A stretch of DNA of 64,000 nucleotides. It comes from Paraspadella gotoi (taxonomy: Eukaryota > Chaetognatha). The notes under the pieces are model-generated. The model saw only the letters and a program-made list of their open reading frames with translations, was not told the DNA's origin and did not search any database. The stretch covers positions 15,809,845 through 15,873,844 of the forward strand of contig CM119270.1 of NCBI GenBank assembly GCA_051294375.1, written 5' to 3'. The translations under genes were made by a program, and so were the position numbers. This document shows, piece by piece, positions 11,605 to 21,990 of the stretch (positions are counted from its first letter, which is position 1; each line of letters opens with the position of its first letter).

Positions 11605-12577
11605 GAATGAGGGTAGGAATAAGGAATGACGTAATCATTCGCGTTATTATTATGCACCATTAAATTATGGTCGTCACCCGTAAAAAATTGGCGAACAGCA
11701 GTTACAGAGACAAAGTCAACTTCCCAATAATTTTTCGTGACTCGTCATTAACTTTGGAAAATTCATTAACTATAGTTGTCAAATATTTACAACCAAATCT
11801 TCGCCCGTATTTTTTTGACGCGGGAATGAAACGTTTTCTTATCTTCACGCTTTCCAGTCAACTCACTTTTTCACTAAACGACACTTCTCAACACCTCAAA
11901 ATATCCCTCACCAAGTCCGAGATGTCACCGTTCTGACTTTGGGACAACGGTCTGAACTCAAAGTCTCGATTTCTTCTCCCAAGAAAGTTTGGCCTGCTGA
12001 TCTCGATATTCAAAAATCGACGGCTGCACCGAGATAATTAGAAACGACTGCATCAAAAGATATTTGACAACGAAAAGGTCCACAGTTTATCTAAAGCTTA
12101 CGGATTAATCCTCACTTATTTTTTTTTTATGCACTATTTTTCCTTCTCGGGGATTTTTATCTTCTTCTTACTTACCTTCGACCTTTCCCCCCCCGCTGTT
12201 CCGTCTTCTCCGGTGCTCCTCACCTCAGCCTCACCTCTCTTTCTTCCCTTAAGGTTTTTTTATTATTCGAATTCCTCCTCCCATTTTCCAATTCGGCCCA
12301 TTTTTTTACTTTTCACGAACCCGTACTTCCCGTGGCCAAGTTTCTCAAATTCACTTCCATTTTTTTTTTCATTCCTTTCTTACAGGTTATCTAGGTAGCC
12401 TCATAGCCCAAGTCAACTACCCACAACGAACCTCTCACGCACAATTAACCCGCCCTCCCACAACTCATCCTATCCACGAACCACCCCCGACAAACCACGG
12501 GGTTTTTTTTTCTTCTCGCGCGAGGGCGCCAACTCAAGAGAAGACGGGAAGTAAAAGGAACGCCGCGATTTATTCCA

Positions 12578-12593
12578 GAGAGAGAGAGAGAGT

Positions 12594-12630
<37 letters not shown>

Positions 12631-12853
12631 AGACGAGAGAGAGCGAGAGAGAGAGAGAGTTATTCCAAGGTCGAGCGAGGTAAATACCGAAAGTTGCAAC
12701 TTTCCTTCCTCGGCTAAAAAGAAAATTCAGAAAACGTAGATTGAAAAATCTAAGAGAGAGAGAGCAGAGAGAGAGAGAGAAGAGGAGGAGGAGAGAACGA
12801 GAGAGAGAGAGAGAAGAGAGAGAGGAGAGAGAGAGAGAGAGAGAAGGGAGAGA
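12578..12853. repeat. Two interrupted GA arrays
   Basis: GA dinucleotide runs at 12,578-12,660 and 12,752-12,853 are interrupted by missing or extra single bases. Confidence 0.85.
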
Positions 12854-13002
12854 AAGGATCGGCTAGAAGATTTCACATAAACCCACGAACCTTCATAGTC
12901 TCACATCTTTCACTGATTTCCTTTATTTCACATTTTCTTTCTTTCGTTGCCATCACGACGTCAAAAAAAACAACGACGACGACAACGACTACTTAAACTC
13001 AC

Positions 13003-13180
13003 CACCAACCGTCCTGTCCGTGGGCATGGACGCCCTGCATGAACCGCTGGCGGGAGGATCCCGCAAGTCGCGAAGGCACCCGAGACTGTCATGACGGCGG
13101 GCGAGGCGTTGATGAGTACGACCGAGGTGAGGCGTGACAGCGTAGAAGGTCTCTTGCCACGGGTCCGTATCCATGGTAAC
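13003..13180 (-). CDS. Equilibrative nucleoside transporter, helix 4-5 exon
   Basis: The exon reads M-D-T-D-P-W-Q-E-T-F-Y-A-V-T, then after a one-base shift T-S-V-V-L-I-N-A-S-P-A-V-M and S-G-A-F-A-T-C-G-I. After another shift comes R-F-M-Q-G-V-H-A, and a clear donor GTGAGT follows. This is the ENT pattern W-x-x-x-F-F-x-I-T, V-V-L-I-N-A, S-x-F-G and F-M-x-x-V-x-x-G-Q of helices 4 and 5. The acceptor is unclear (near 13,180), probably because of base errors. It lies directly upstream of the helix 6 exon, in the right order on the strand. Confidence 0.7.
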
Positions 13181-13750
13181 CGAAGACGGAGGTGGAGGCG
13201 AAGAGAAGGCGCCATGAAGAGGGAGGGGGTCAAGATGCGGGTCTGTGGAGGAGGGGTGTGGGTTGAGAATGAAGGGTGGGGTAGAGGGGGAGCGTGGGTT
13301 GGAGAGTGGAGGGGTGTGGGAAGAGTAACACCAGAATGGCTGGCGAGAAGGAAAACGGAAGGGACTGACGGACGGATTTTAAAGGAGAAACAGAACAACA
13401 GACGGACAGGAAGAATTTAACATTTCGACACTGAGCCAGAATATACAGACTGACAGACTCAGACTCGAAACGTAGGTTTGAACTTTGACTGCACATTAAT
13501 ATAAAAAATGCTTGAGTATATGACTTTTTCTATTTTCTTAGATCGTTAAACACATTTTATCTACATACTACATCAGGCAATAAAAATTACCAGCAAGCTC
13601 GTAGAAACGCGTAAAATTTAAAAACTTTTAGAACTAAAATCAAAAATATAAAGTAATAAAACTTAAACGGAGCTTACAAATTCCTAATCAACGGCGAGAG
13701 ACCCGACGCACTTTTTCCCCCAATCTCTCTGCAACCTTCCGCCGACACAC
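13181..13750 (-). other. ENT intron, helix 3 not located
   Basis: ENT helix 3 should be encoded between the flanking exons. A minus-strand stretch near 13,310-13,400 has hydrophobic content that could be a broken helix 3, but I cannot fix a frame or splice sites. The rest looks like ordinary intron. Confidence 0.35.
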
Positions 13751-13935
13751 CGTCAGCACGACGACAGCAGCAGGAACATACACGGGTTGGGTGCCACGAA
13801 GGGCGGCGATGCCATCGAGGGCTTGGAAACTCTGCTGGAGTCCGCGTGCTGGACCGGGTTGGTGATGTTGTTGGAACTTAATCATCCATAACTCGTCAGC
13901 GGATGAAAAAGTCCAGGGGAGGAGAGAACAGAGGC
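13751..13935 (-). CDS. Equilibrative nucleoside transporter, helix 1-2 exon
   Basis: The minus strand reads S-L-L-P-W-T-F-S-S-A-D-E-L-W-M-I-K-F. This is the signature end of ENT helix 1 (G-T-L-L-P-W-N-x-F followed by a Y/W-x-x-x-K-F turn). Mixed-frame sequence follows, including L-Q-Q-S-F-Q-A-L and V-A-P-N-P-C-M-F-L-L-L, which fits the A-x-x-x-P-N-x-x-F-x-L-L pattern of helix 2. Frames change at least twice. The acceptor is hidden in a polypyrimidine run and the donor (GTGTGT) is tentative. Confidence 0.7.
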
Positions 13936-14481
13936 GAGAAAGAGACAGGGAGAGGTAGAACGGCGTTGTACCGGTCCTGTAGCGTGGGAGGGAGGGGAGA
14001 AGGGAGGGGAAGAGAAGGAGGGAAAGGGACCAAGGAGGTAGGAAGGGAAAATAGAAGTAAAGTAAAGAGAGGAAATATCGGAAGGAGGAAGATGAGAAGG
14101 CAATGAAAAGAGATACAGAGGGAAGTGAGGGGAATAGAAAAGAATAAGGGCGGAAGTATATAAACAAATAGTTTAGACCGTTTTACTTGGAATAATCCGG
14201 AGAAGCAAACGATTGTAAATCAAACATTCCGGAAATTCCTTGTTTTATGATCGATTGCAATCTGCCTAATTTGTCTACCTGGGCAGTTATTCTAGTACGT
14301 TGGCTCTCGGTCTCAGCCCCGCGGCGCCGCACGTGCAATGCAACGAAAAACGAAAATCTCAGTCGGTGCGAGATTCACCTTGACGGCCGTCTGTCCGCTG
14401 ACTCAGTATACATCCGATTACACTTTTTTATATTTAATCTGCATACCTTAAGGATCCTCAGGTACCCCTCCCTGTCTTTAC

Positions 14482-14873
14482 CCTGCGGACCCCATTCCAG
14501 CGACGCTGTATTTGTGGCGCGAAGGGGGTTCTTCAAGAAGGGAGGCTCGGCGCCTCTGCTGAGCGGGCGTAAGTCCCGTCCGCGCATGCAGGGTCGCGGG
14601 CCCCGGGGAAGTCTCCCCAAAGCTGGAGGAAGCGGCCGCGAACGACGGACGTCGACGACGCATATCTTGGGACTTACTCAGGCCGGACCGTCTCTCCTCT
14701 TCGTACGAAGTTTCCTCCAGGGAAAGAGGGCGTTCGTCGTAGAGAGGGAAGATCGTCGTAGGGACGAAGACGCCGAGCGACGAATGACGAGGAATCGTCC
14801 GCGAGTTGCGTCGTCGCGTTATCGTCGTCGCGTTCGTGCCCCAAGCGGAGAGGAAGTCGAACGAAGAAGCCAT
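14482..14873 (-). CDS. Probable N-terminal exon of the ENT gene
   Basis: An ATG in good context (TCTCCATGG) opens a 130-codon frame that ends at a donor (GGTCCGCAGG, then GTAAAG). The product starts M-A-S-S-F-D-F-L-S-A-W-G and is rich in Arg/Ser, with several R-R-x-S sites (R-R-R-N-S, R-R-R-P-S, R-R-R-A-S). It ends L-L-E-E-P-P-S-R-H-K-Y-S-V-A-G-M-G-S. The G-M-G-S end would join to the L-L-P-W of the next exon, as in the family's G-x-G-T-L-L-P-W. A stretch of helix 1 seems missing, so either an exon is unseen or bases are lost. The assignment comes from position, strand and this junction. Confidence 0.45.
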
Positions 14874-14875
14874 GG

Positions 14876-14904
14876 AGAGAGAGAGAAAGAGAGAGAGAGA
14901 GAAG

Positions 14905-14969
<65 letters not shown>
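14876..14969. repeat. GA microsatellite upstream of the ENT start codon
   Basis: A GA array of about 94 bp with few interruptions begins three nt from the presumed ENT ATG, on its 5' side. It would lie in the 5' UTR or promoter. Confidence 0.85.
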
Positions 14970-16065
14970 TTCTCTAGCGCTCTTTTTAAGTAGGACGTCG
15001 TTCAACTTGAGGCGAAAATCGAATTAGAAGAAAATTTTCCTATTTTTTTTTAGCTTGGGTTTTTCAATCTGAAAATAAAAAAGGGAAGATTTCATATAAA
15101 AAAGACAAAATAGAAAAAGTATTCGCAGCTTGAATTGTATTTAACGGTTTATTAAAAAGTGGAGTTTTTCATGCATTAGTTTTTAATGAATTCCAATAAT
15201 CTGGTTTAACGATCGAGCCTGTACGAAAATCACTCGAGCACGAGTCGGGCTTTATAAAAAAAATTCTAAATTTTTAGTCAAAAAATAGAAATAAAAATAA
15301 ATAAAAATTATAAATTTCTAGTCCAAATATTTTTGATTATCACTTTCGAAATATTTAAAATAAAAAAAAGAAACGTTCCGTTTGTTCCGGAGAATAAAAA
15401 TGTCGATTACGAGGTCACCCGGTTTTTGTGAGATTAAAGTCTGTTTCCCGGATCAGGGATCAGAGTGACGTCAAATACGAGATAACGACGACGACGACGA
15501 CACGACAATACATTCACGACTTCAATACGTAAAGTCGCAGCCGATCTTGTTAGACTGATGACCACGACGCAGCGAAAAGAAAAGACAATGGGCACAATAA
15601 GTTCGATACAGACGACGAGACGACGTACACCCAAGACGAACTCATCAACATCAAAATTACTTGAGACGACTAGATAGCAGATCAAACGCACTAATAACAA
15701 AGGAGCGATGAACGAATCAATGAATGAACGAAAGAACCAATGAACGAAGGAACGAACGAACGAACATAAGAGAACTAACGCGAAACAACTAAAACTAAAA
15801 GGTCGTTAAAAAGTCGTAAAGGATTCGCGGGTCAAATCTGCGACGAATACTTCTCCCGCTTAGGCAGAGAAAGAAGAGGAATGTGAGGAAATACAATCAT
15901 TTTGTTATGTTAGCAATAGATAGATATATATGCTGTGTTGAATCGTTTTAATCTATTTTTAAATATCAGATCGTTCGAATTGGATTCATTTGACAATCTT
16001 CTTCTTTTTGTTCTCCTATGAAATATTTTTATTTTCTAATTTCCTTTTCCCTGTGTAATTTATTC
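14970..16065. other. No gene recognised
   Basis: The stretch is AT-rich sequence, then a CG-containing segment (15,430-15,860) with GAC/ACG and GAAC-type short repeats. No exon with splice signals could be supported. Confidence 0.5.
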
Positions 16066-16221
16066 TTTTCTTTTTTTCTTTGTCTTTTTTTTTTTTCTTT
16101 TGTTTTCTTTTCTTTCTTTTCTTTTCTTTTTCTTTTCTTTTCTTTTCTTTTCTTTTCTTTTCCTTTTCTTTTCTTTTTTTTTTCTTTTCTTTTCTTTTCT
16201 TTTCTTTTTTTCTTTTCTTTC

Positions 16222-16255
<34 letters not shown>

Positions 16256-16269
16256 CTTTTCTTTTCTTT
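16066..16269. repeat. TTTTC polypyrimidine array
   Basis: This is a 200-bp run of CTTTT units with homopolymer-length variation. It yields long Phe/Ser or Lys/Glu frames that are not genes. Confidence 0.9.
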
Positions 16270-16335
16270 GGAGAGATTGTTAGCGTCGTCGATGGGAACT
16301 GGTTTTTACGAGGAAACTGGGATTCGGAGAAAGAG

Positions 16336-16336
16336 G

Positions 16337-16368
<32 letters not shown>

Positions 16369-16427
16369 ATGGAAAACGTGATTAGAGAACACGAATTTTG
16401 ACCACCGTGACTCCAGAATGTTGCCTG

Positions 16428-16508
<81 letters not shown>
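16336..16508. repeat. GAC and GA arrays
   Basis: A pure GAC array (16,336-16,369) is followed 60 bp later by interrupted GA arrays (16,431-16,508). Confidence 0.85.
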
Positions 16509-16828
16509 GTTCAGGTGGAGCTGAATTCTCGGTTCCAAGAAACCGAATGAGTGACACCAACGAATGAGGCCAGAGAGTTTCTTTTAGTTCTTTTGTTTGT
16601 TTTTTTTTTTGGTTTATTTGTTTTTTTTGTCTCAAACGAGAAAGCTTTTAGTTAGTGTAATCCTAGTTCCTTAACTTCTTCAGCCTAGGATATTTTTCTT
16701 CCTATCTTTTAGATGTAAATTTACTCATAGTTTTGTTTTTAACTTAATTAATTTTTCATTAATACGCTGATCATCGATTACACAGCACGTAGCCAAAGTT
16801 ATCGTCGTCCTTGTTCTTCGTTGATGTC

Positions 16829-17112
16829 ATCGTCATCGTTGTTATCATCGTCATTAACAACGTTATCGTTGTTATCATCGTCATTACACGTCATCGTGTT
16901 ATCATCGTCATTAACATCGTCATCGCTTGTTATCATGTCATTAACATCGTCATCGTTGTTATCATCGTCATTAACATCGTCATCGTTGTTATCATCGTCG
17001 ATTAACACCGTCATCGTTGTTATCCATCGTCATTACATCGTCATCGTTGNNNNNNNNNNNNNNNNNNNNNNNNNTTATCATCGTCATTAACATCGTCATC
17101 GTCATAGTCGTC
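16829..17112. repeat. 30-bp minisatellite of ATC/GTC units
   Basis: Units of TTATCATCGTCATTAACATC followed by GTCATCGTTG recur every 30 bp, with a few single-base losses. A 25-N gap lies inside the array. The gap is flanked by the same repeat on both sides, as expected for a collapsed or unspanned array. Confidence 0.85.
17050..17074. other. Assembly gap, 25 N
   Basis: Placeholder gap inside the 30-bp minisatellite. Confidence 0.95.
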
Positions 17113-17720
17113 ATCGCCAATACGACCGCCAAACCAAAACTTACCCTCTCGATTTCGGCCGCAACGTCGATTCATTTTTAACCCGTCGATATTTTTCCGT
17201 CGTACATCGAAAACGGTTCGAGGGGATTTTCTCGGTTTTAGACAAGAATTTCGTAATTAACGAGGATTTTTGACATTTTAAGCAAAACCCGTTTTAGCGA
17301 AAGATTAGTTACCCCAAAGAATGCGATTGTCCGTTATAAAAATTAATTTGTATAATACTGTAATTCTTCAAATAATACGGTCTTTTCTTACAAAATATTT
17401 TGAAAATACGCAGTTCATGATCTTGATGAAAACGTCCGAGCGCCAGGAAAAAAGAAGAATTTTGGAGGAAGACTCGTTGGGCATCCGAAAAAAAAGAAAG
17501 AAAGAGATAGACTTGGTCGGGCAACAAAAGAAAAATTTGGGTCGGCGGATTGCCCGAACCAAGTGTCTGGGTGTCGCGTTGCCGGGCAGAAGAGGAAAAG
17601 AAAGAAATAAGAAAAGTCGGTCCGAAAAAAACAACGAAGGAAGAGCGACGAAGGTTGACGTTGTTTTAGTTGTTGTTGCCCGAAAAGTCGAACAGTCAGG
17701 TGGACGAGAGTGGTCAGTGG

Positions 17721-17900
17721 TCAGGCCAAGCCGATCCTCATCTCAAATTGAACCAGGCCAAATTTGGTGGCAGATCGACGGAACCCTCGTGGTTTCCGCC
17801 TGCTGGACGAGGGAAAAAGAAAAAAAAAACTATCACGAGGAAATATCGTCGCTGCGGCTGCGGCGGCGGCTGCTGCTGCTGCGGCTTCCATCTCGAGAAC
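17721..17900 (-). CDS. Possible start of a poly-Ala protein
   Basis: On the minus strand an ATG (CTCGAGATGG) starts M-E followed by about 12 Ala encoded by mixed GCA/GCC/GCT/GCG codons. T-I-F-P-R-D then follows, and the frame degenerates. Mixed Ala codons argue against a simple triplet repeat. No donor was found and the family is unknown. Confidence 0.2.
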   Translation of the reverse strand, partial: VLEMEAAAAAAAAAAAATIFPRDSFFFLFPSSSRRKPRGFRRSATKFGLVQFEMRIGLA

Positions 17901-18024
17901 CCTGAAGTGAAAACAAAACGTGTCGTTGTTGTTGTCGTTGAGGATCAAAATGGTTAAAGACTCGGATCAGATTCGTGGTGTATTTTTTTCAATTGGGAAG
18001 AAACGTAATTGAGTGACTCAATTG

Positions 18025-18029
<5 letters not shown>

Positions 18030-18061
<32 letters not shown>

Positions 18062-18128
18062 CTCTCTCTCTCTCTCTCCTCTCTGCTCTTCTCTCTCTCT
18101 CTCTCTCTCTCTCCGCTCTCTCATCTCT
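18030..18128. repeat. CT microsatellite
   Basis: CT array with scattered indels. Confidence 0.85.
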
Positions 18129-19500
18129 CATTAAAACATTGGCTTTTCTCGGTCAAATACCACCAAAATAATTTACCAACTGTTCGCATTCCGAACGGCG
18201 CGCCGACCCAATAGTAATTAAACCTTTAACTATACAATCAAAGAATGAATCCAAATCTTTCAAAATCTTTCCAAAGTTTTTTTTTTAGTATTTATCGTAA
18301 TTATTACAATCTTTGCCACGTAAAATTTTACAAATGAAACGAAACGTGTCCGCAAAACGAAAGCGAGGCGGTTGCAGTGAAACTTATAGAAAGGGCAAAT
18401 TATTTAACAATGTCTCAAGGACGAAGGGTTAACGAGGTCATTCGCTATTCTTCGCCACTCACCGTCGATGATCTCACGATGCCATCGATCGATTGCCAAT
18501 TACCACTCTTTGAAACCCCTGATCCGTGACCACCTCTCGCCGCCTACGATTTAAATCGAAACCCGATGCTTGTATTGGTGGGCATTGGTCAAACAAGAAA
18601 CAAGGCGGGAGAGAGCTGCTGGCGAAGAGTTACTGACATTTTCGAGAGATCAAGAGGTCCCTGGCAACGAGAAAGATTTCCTAAAATTAATTCACGAATC
18701 GCGAATTTGCGTAAAACTTCACTTACCTTTTCGCGTGATGGTCCAGCTGAATTTCAAAATTTCTTTCTTTTTTTTTTTCAAAATCTGAACGAAAACAACA
18801 TCGAATGAAACGAGAAGGGACACGTCATAGAGGTGTAACCGAAAACTCTATATTCTTTTGTTATTACTCCGGGAACAGAGGAGAAAAGTTATATCGCGTC
18901 GAAAGATGTCGTTTTCTGAAGACAAAATGACATCGTTTTAGCCAGAAAGTATTTCTTTTTATAGATGATTTAAAAGAGCATCATTAAATCATTTCGAAAC
19001 AATAAGTTTAATAAGTTTAATAACAATATGTTTATTAAGGATTGCACAAAAAAAAGCAGCTACACAGAATGACTAACTTGTTTGATGATTTTTGTTTTAA
19101 TATCAGATATTCTGTAAAGTCTCAGCGTAAAGTAGTAGTAATATTTATAACTGATCTCTATTTTTAACCTAAATTAACAAACCTAAATTAACAAACTCGA
19201 ACTTGAACGAACTTGTTTCTCCCAAGATTTTTAGCGTAAACAAGAAACGGTCAACATTGGGCGAACCCTTTGCCTCGAACCCGCGACCTTCCTTCGACCT
19301 GAAACGATCTCTGCCTCTTTTTCTCTTTATTTTATTTTCTCATTAATTTCCTTCTTTTTCTTGCCTGTTAACCCCTTTTTTCATTCCCCCCGTCCTTTTC
19401 TTCTTTTCTTTCACTTTCTGTTATCTTTTAAGCTTTCTTTTATTTATTCTGGAACAATTTTCAAAAATCTTTAATCGATTTTTTAATCCTTCTTTCCCCA
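18129..19500. other. No gene recognised
   Basis: This is mixed-composition sequence with no exon I can support. On the minus strand around 19,260-19,310 is a short GGTCGCGGGTTCGAGGC stretch that recalls a B box. No other part of a tRNA or SINE is visible there. Confidence 0.45.
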
Positions 19501-19539
19501 TCACTTTTCTTCTCTCTCTATCTTTGTCCAAATCTTCCT

Positions 19540-20560
19540 CCTTCTTCCTCCATCTCCCTTCCTCCCTATTTCTTTCTCCATCTCTTCTCTTCCCCTGCTT
19601 TTCCTCCCTCTCCCTTTCTTTTCTCCCTATCTCTTTTTCTCTTTTCTTTCTCCTTCTTCCTCCATCTCCCTTTCTCCCTTTCTTTTCTTTTCTCCCTATC
19701 TTCTTTTCTCTTCTCTTCCTCCTTCTTCCTCCATCTCCCTTCCTCCCTATCTCTTTCTCCATCTCTTCTCTTCCCTTGCTTCTCCTCCCTCTCCCTTTCT
19801 TTTCTTTTCTCCCTATCTCCTTTTCTCTTTTCTTCCTCCTTCTTCCTCCATCCCCCTTTTTCCCTATCACTTTCTCCATCTCTTCTCCTCCCTTGCTTTT
19901 CCTCCCTGTCCTTTTCTTTTCTTTTCTCCCTATCCCCTTTTCTCTTCTCTTCCTTCTTCTTCCTCCATCTTCCTTCCTCTCTATCTCTTTCTCCATCTCC
20001 TCTCTTCCCTTGCTTTTCCTCCCTCTCCCTTTCTTTTCTTTTCTCCCTATCTCTTTTTCTCTTTTCTTCCTCCTTCTTCCTCCATCTCCCTTCCTCCCTA
20101 TCACTTTCTCCATCTCTTCTCTTCCCTTGCTTTTCCTCCCTGTCCTTTTCTTTTCTTTTCTCCCTATCCCCTTTTCTCTTCTCTTCCTCTTTCTTCCTCC
20201 ATCTCCCTTCCTCTCTATCTCTTTCTCCATCTCTTCTCTTCCCTTGCTTTTCCTCCCTCTCCTTTTCTTTTCTTTTTTCCCTATCTCCTTTCCTCTTTTC
20301 TTCCTCCTTCTTCCTCCATCTCCCTTCCTCCCTATCACTTTCTCCATCTCTTCTCTTCCCTTGCTTTTCCTCCCTGTCCTTTTCTTTTCTTTTCTCCCTA
20401 TCCCCTTTTCTCTTCTCTTCCTCTTTCTTCCTCCATCTCCCTTCCTCTCTATCTCTTTCTCCATCTCTTCTCTTCCCTTGCTTCTCCTCCCTCTCCCTTT
20501 CTTTTCTTTTCTCCCTATCTCCTTTTCTCTTCTCTTCCTCCTGATGCCTCCTACTCTTCC
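19540..20560. repeat. 117-bp pyrimidine/purine minisatellite
   Basis: The anchor TGCTT(T/C)TCCTCCCT occurs at 19,777, 19,894, 20,011, 20,128, 20,245, 20,362 and 20,479, spaced exactly 117 bp each time; an earlier anchor at 19,596 is spaced irregularly. Units alternate between a CCCTGTCC and a CCCTCTCC form, suggesting a 234-bp higher-order unit. One strand is almost all C and T. Because 117 is 3 x 39, both strands stay open for hundreds of codons; the minus strand repeats a 39-residue Arg/Lys/Glu unit. Coding is possible but not supported by splice signals or non-repetitive flanks. Confidence 0.9.
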
Positions 20561-20796
20561 TTCTCTTTGCTGTTTGTCTTGCATCATGTTCATTTTTCAT
20601 CTCTCTTCCTCCTCCTCTTCTTCCTCCTCTCTCTGTCCCACTCTCTCTCTTTCTCATCTGCTCTCTCACCTGCTTCCCACTTCCTTCCTCTGCTCCCGCG
20701 ATCTCGGGATTTCCACTTTCGATCGAAACGAGTTCTGATCCGAGGAACCGAAATCGCCGATTGATGACAAAAATGAGGCAGTCATCGCAGAAACAC

Positions 20797-21010
20797 TCTC
20801 TTCTCTCTCTTCTCTCTTCTCCCGCGTCTCGTCTCTCTCTCGTCTCTCTCTCTCTCTCTCTCTCTCTCCTTTCGATCTCTCCCTGTCTCGGGCGTCCTCC
20901 GCTTCCACCGCGCCGCTCCGCGCGTTGGTCGCCAAGGCGCGCGTCCTTCGTTTCAAGAAATCTCGCGCGCGTCCTCAGATTCTCAAGGGAATCGCGATTC
21001 GGGCGGAACG
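20797..21010. promoter_or_regulatory. CT array next to a CpG-rich block, possible promoter
   Basis: A CT array (20,797-20,880) abuts about 120 bp of GC-rich DNA with many CpGs (20,885-21,005), unusual in this AT-rich interval. Pyrimidine tracts next to CpG-rich blocks can mark arthropod promoters. No TATA box or initiator was identified, and it could serve either strand. Confidence 0.25.
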
Positions 21011-21626
21011 AAACAAACAACAAAAAAAAAAAAAACGAAAACAAATACAAAAAAAAACACACAACAGTCTTCAACTAATCAATTATGGGGAAAGCCGTAC
21101 GTGAAAATGAAATACGACGCCAGTTGAATACGAGAGCTTTTCGCTCGGCGAAACTGCACTGTATAAAACCAAAACAGTTTTTAACGGGAATAAAAAGAAA
21201 AACATGCCGTAGGAAAACCAAGACAAAAAAAAACGATAAACGGATTTTAAAAAATGGAAGCGATCGTCGTCGGAAGCAAAGACATAGACTCGCTAAAAAA
21301 AAATATATATATATATAACACCCCCCTAAAAAAAAAAAAAAAAAACTGAACACACATTTCCGGAGTGCGAGATTTATGCGCTCGGCGATTTTCCGGCACG
21401 TCCGTTTCTACTCGAGTCAATCGGGACCAATTATCACCATATTCGCCATATCGCTTTCGATCCGGAGTCAAACGACGACGACGACGACGCCTCGACGATC
21501 TCAGATCAAGCCACGCCCAATTTTTTTTAGATCCGCTTCGATACGGCGAAACGGTCTGCTTTGAAAACATAATGAAAACTGGTTAAATTTATCCTTTCCC
21601 CCCCCCTTACTTACCGAGTTGATAAT

Positions 21627-21990
21627 TTAGAAAACAAAAACGATTTGAAATGAATCCCCGTGTATCGTCAAAAGTCGCCCGGGTGCGGTCGACGGAAAAT
21701 AACTCTGTATTCTTCGACGCGTGACGCATTCTCGTAAATCTCTCTCCGCTCGACAAGCGTAATAACTCGGCGAGTCGTTAAGAGACGCTAAATCGGCGTC
21801 GCTCTTTAAATACAGCGAAAACGCGTTTACGTCGGGATTATTATTATCGCCGTTGGCCAAAGTACAGTGGACGCCGTTTGAGAGCCGGTTCATTTGTCGA
21901 GGATGTTGGCCGTCTCGTCGAGCGAGGACGAAGCAGATCCCGAGGAGGCCGTCGAAACGGTAGAGTTGGGATAGTTGGGATAGCGGGCGT
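21627..21990 (-). CDS. Coding-like segment, unidentified
   Basis: On the minus strand one frame gives S-T-V-S-T-A-S-S-G-S-A-S-S-S-L-D-E-T-A-N-I-L-D-K and, after a one-base shift, N-R-L-S-N-G-V-H-C-T-L-A-N-G-D. It goes on to N-A-F-S-L-Y-L-K-S-D-A-D-L-A-S-L and A-C-R-A-E-R-D-L-R-E. The composition is balanced and protein-like, unlike the repeats around it. I do not recognise the family, and splice sites are unclear. It may be an upstream exon of a minus-strand gene or a single-exon fragment. Confidence 0.35.

Larger units (their letters stand above)
11183..13002 (-). other. ENT intron filled with microsatellites
   Basis: No exon was found. The interval holds an AAATA/AATA-type array (11,207-11,390), a GAAA array (11,413-11,604) and two interrupted GA arrays (12,578-12,660 and 12,752-12,853). 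The C- and T-rich block at 12,120-12,400 is a polypyrimidine tract, not a gene. Confidence 0.55.

Noticed and set aside
13688-14167. 159-codon minus-strand frame taken as one protein
   Set aside because: Only its C-terminal half from L-L-P-W onward is ENT-like; the upstream part is a translated polypyrimidine tract of the intron.
14247-14993. 248-codon plus-strand open frame
   Set aside because: It ends in translated GA repeats, and its body is the shadow of the better-supported minus-strand exon that has an ATG in good context and a donor site.
16018-16401. Phe-rich and Lys/Glu-rich frames around 16.1 kb
   Set aside because: Translation of a CTTTT/AAAAG array, with no coding signal.
19255-19315. 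tRNA or SINE B box on the minus strand (GGGTTCGAGGC)
   Set aside because: The T-stem does not pair and there is no A box or anticodon arm, so the match is too short to call.
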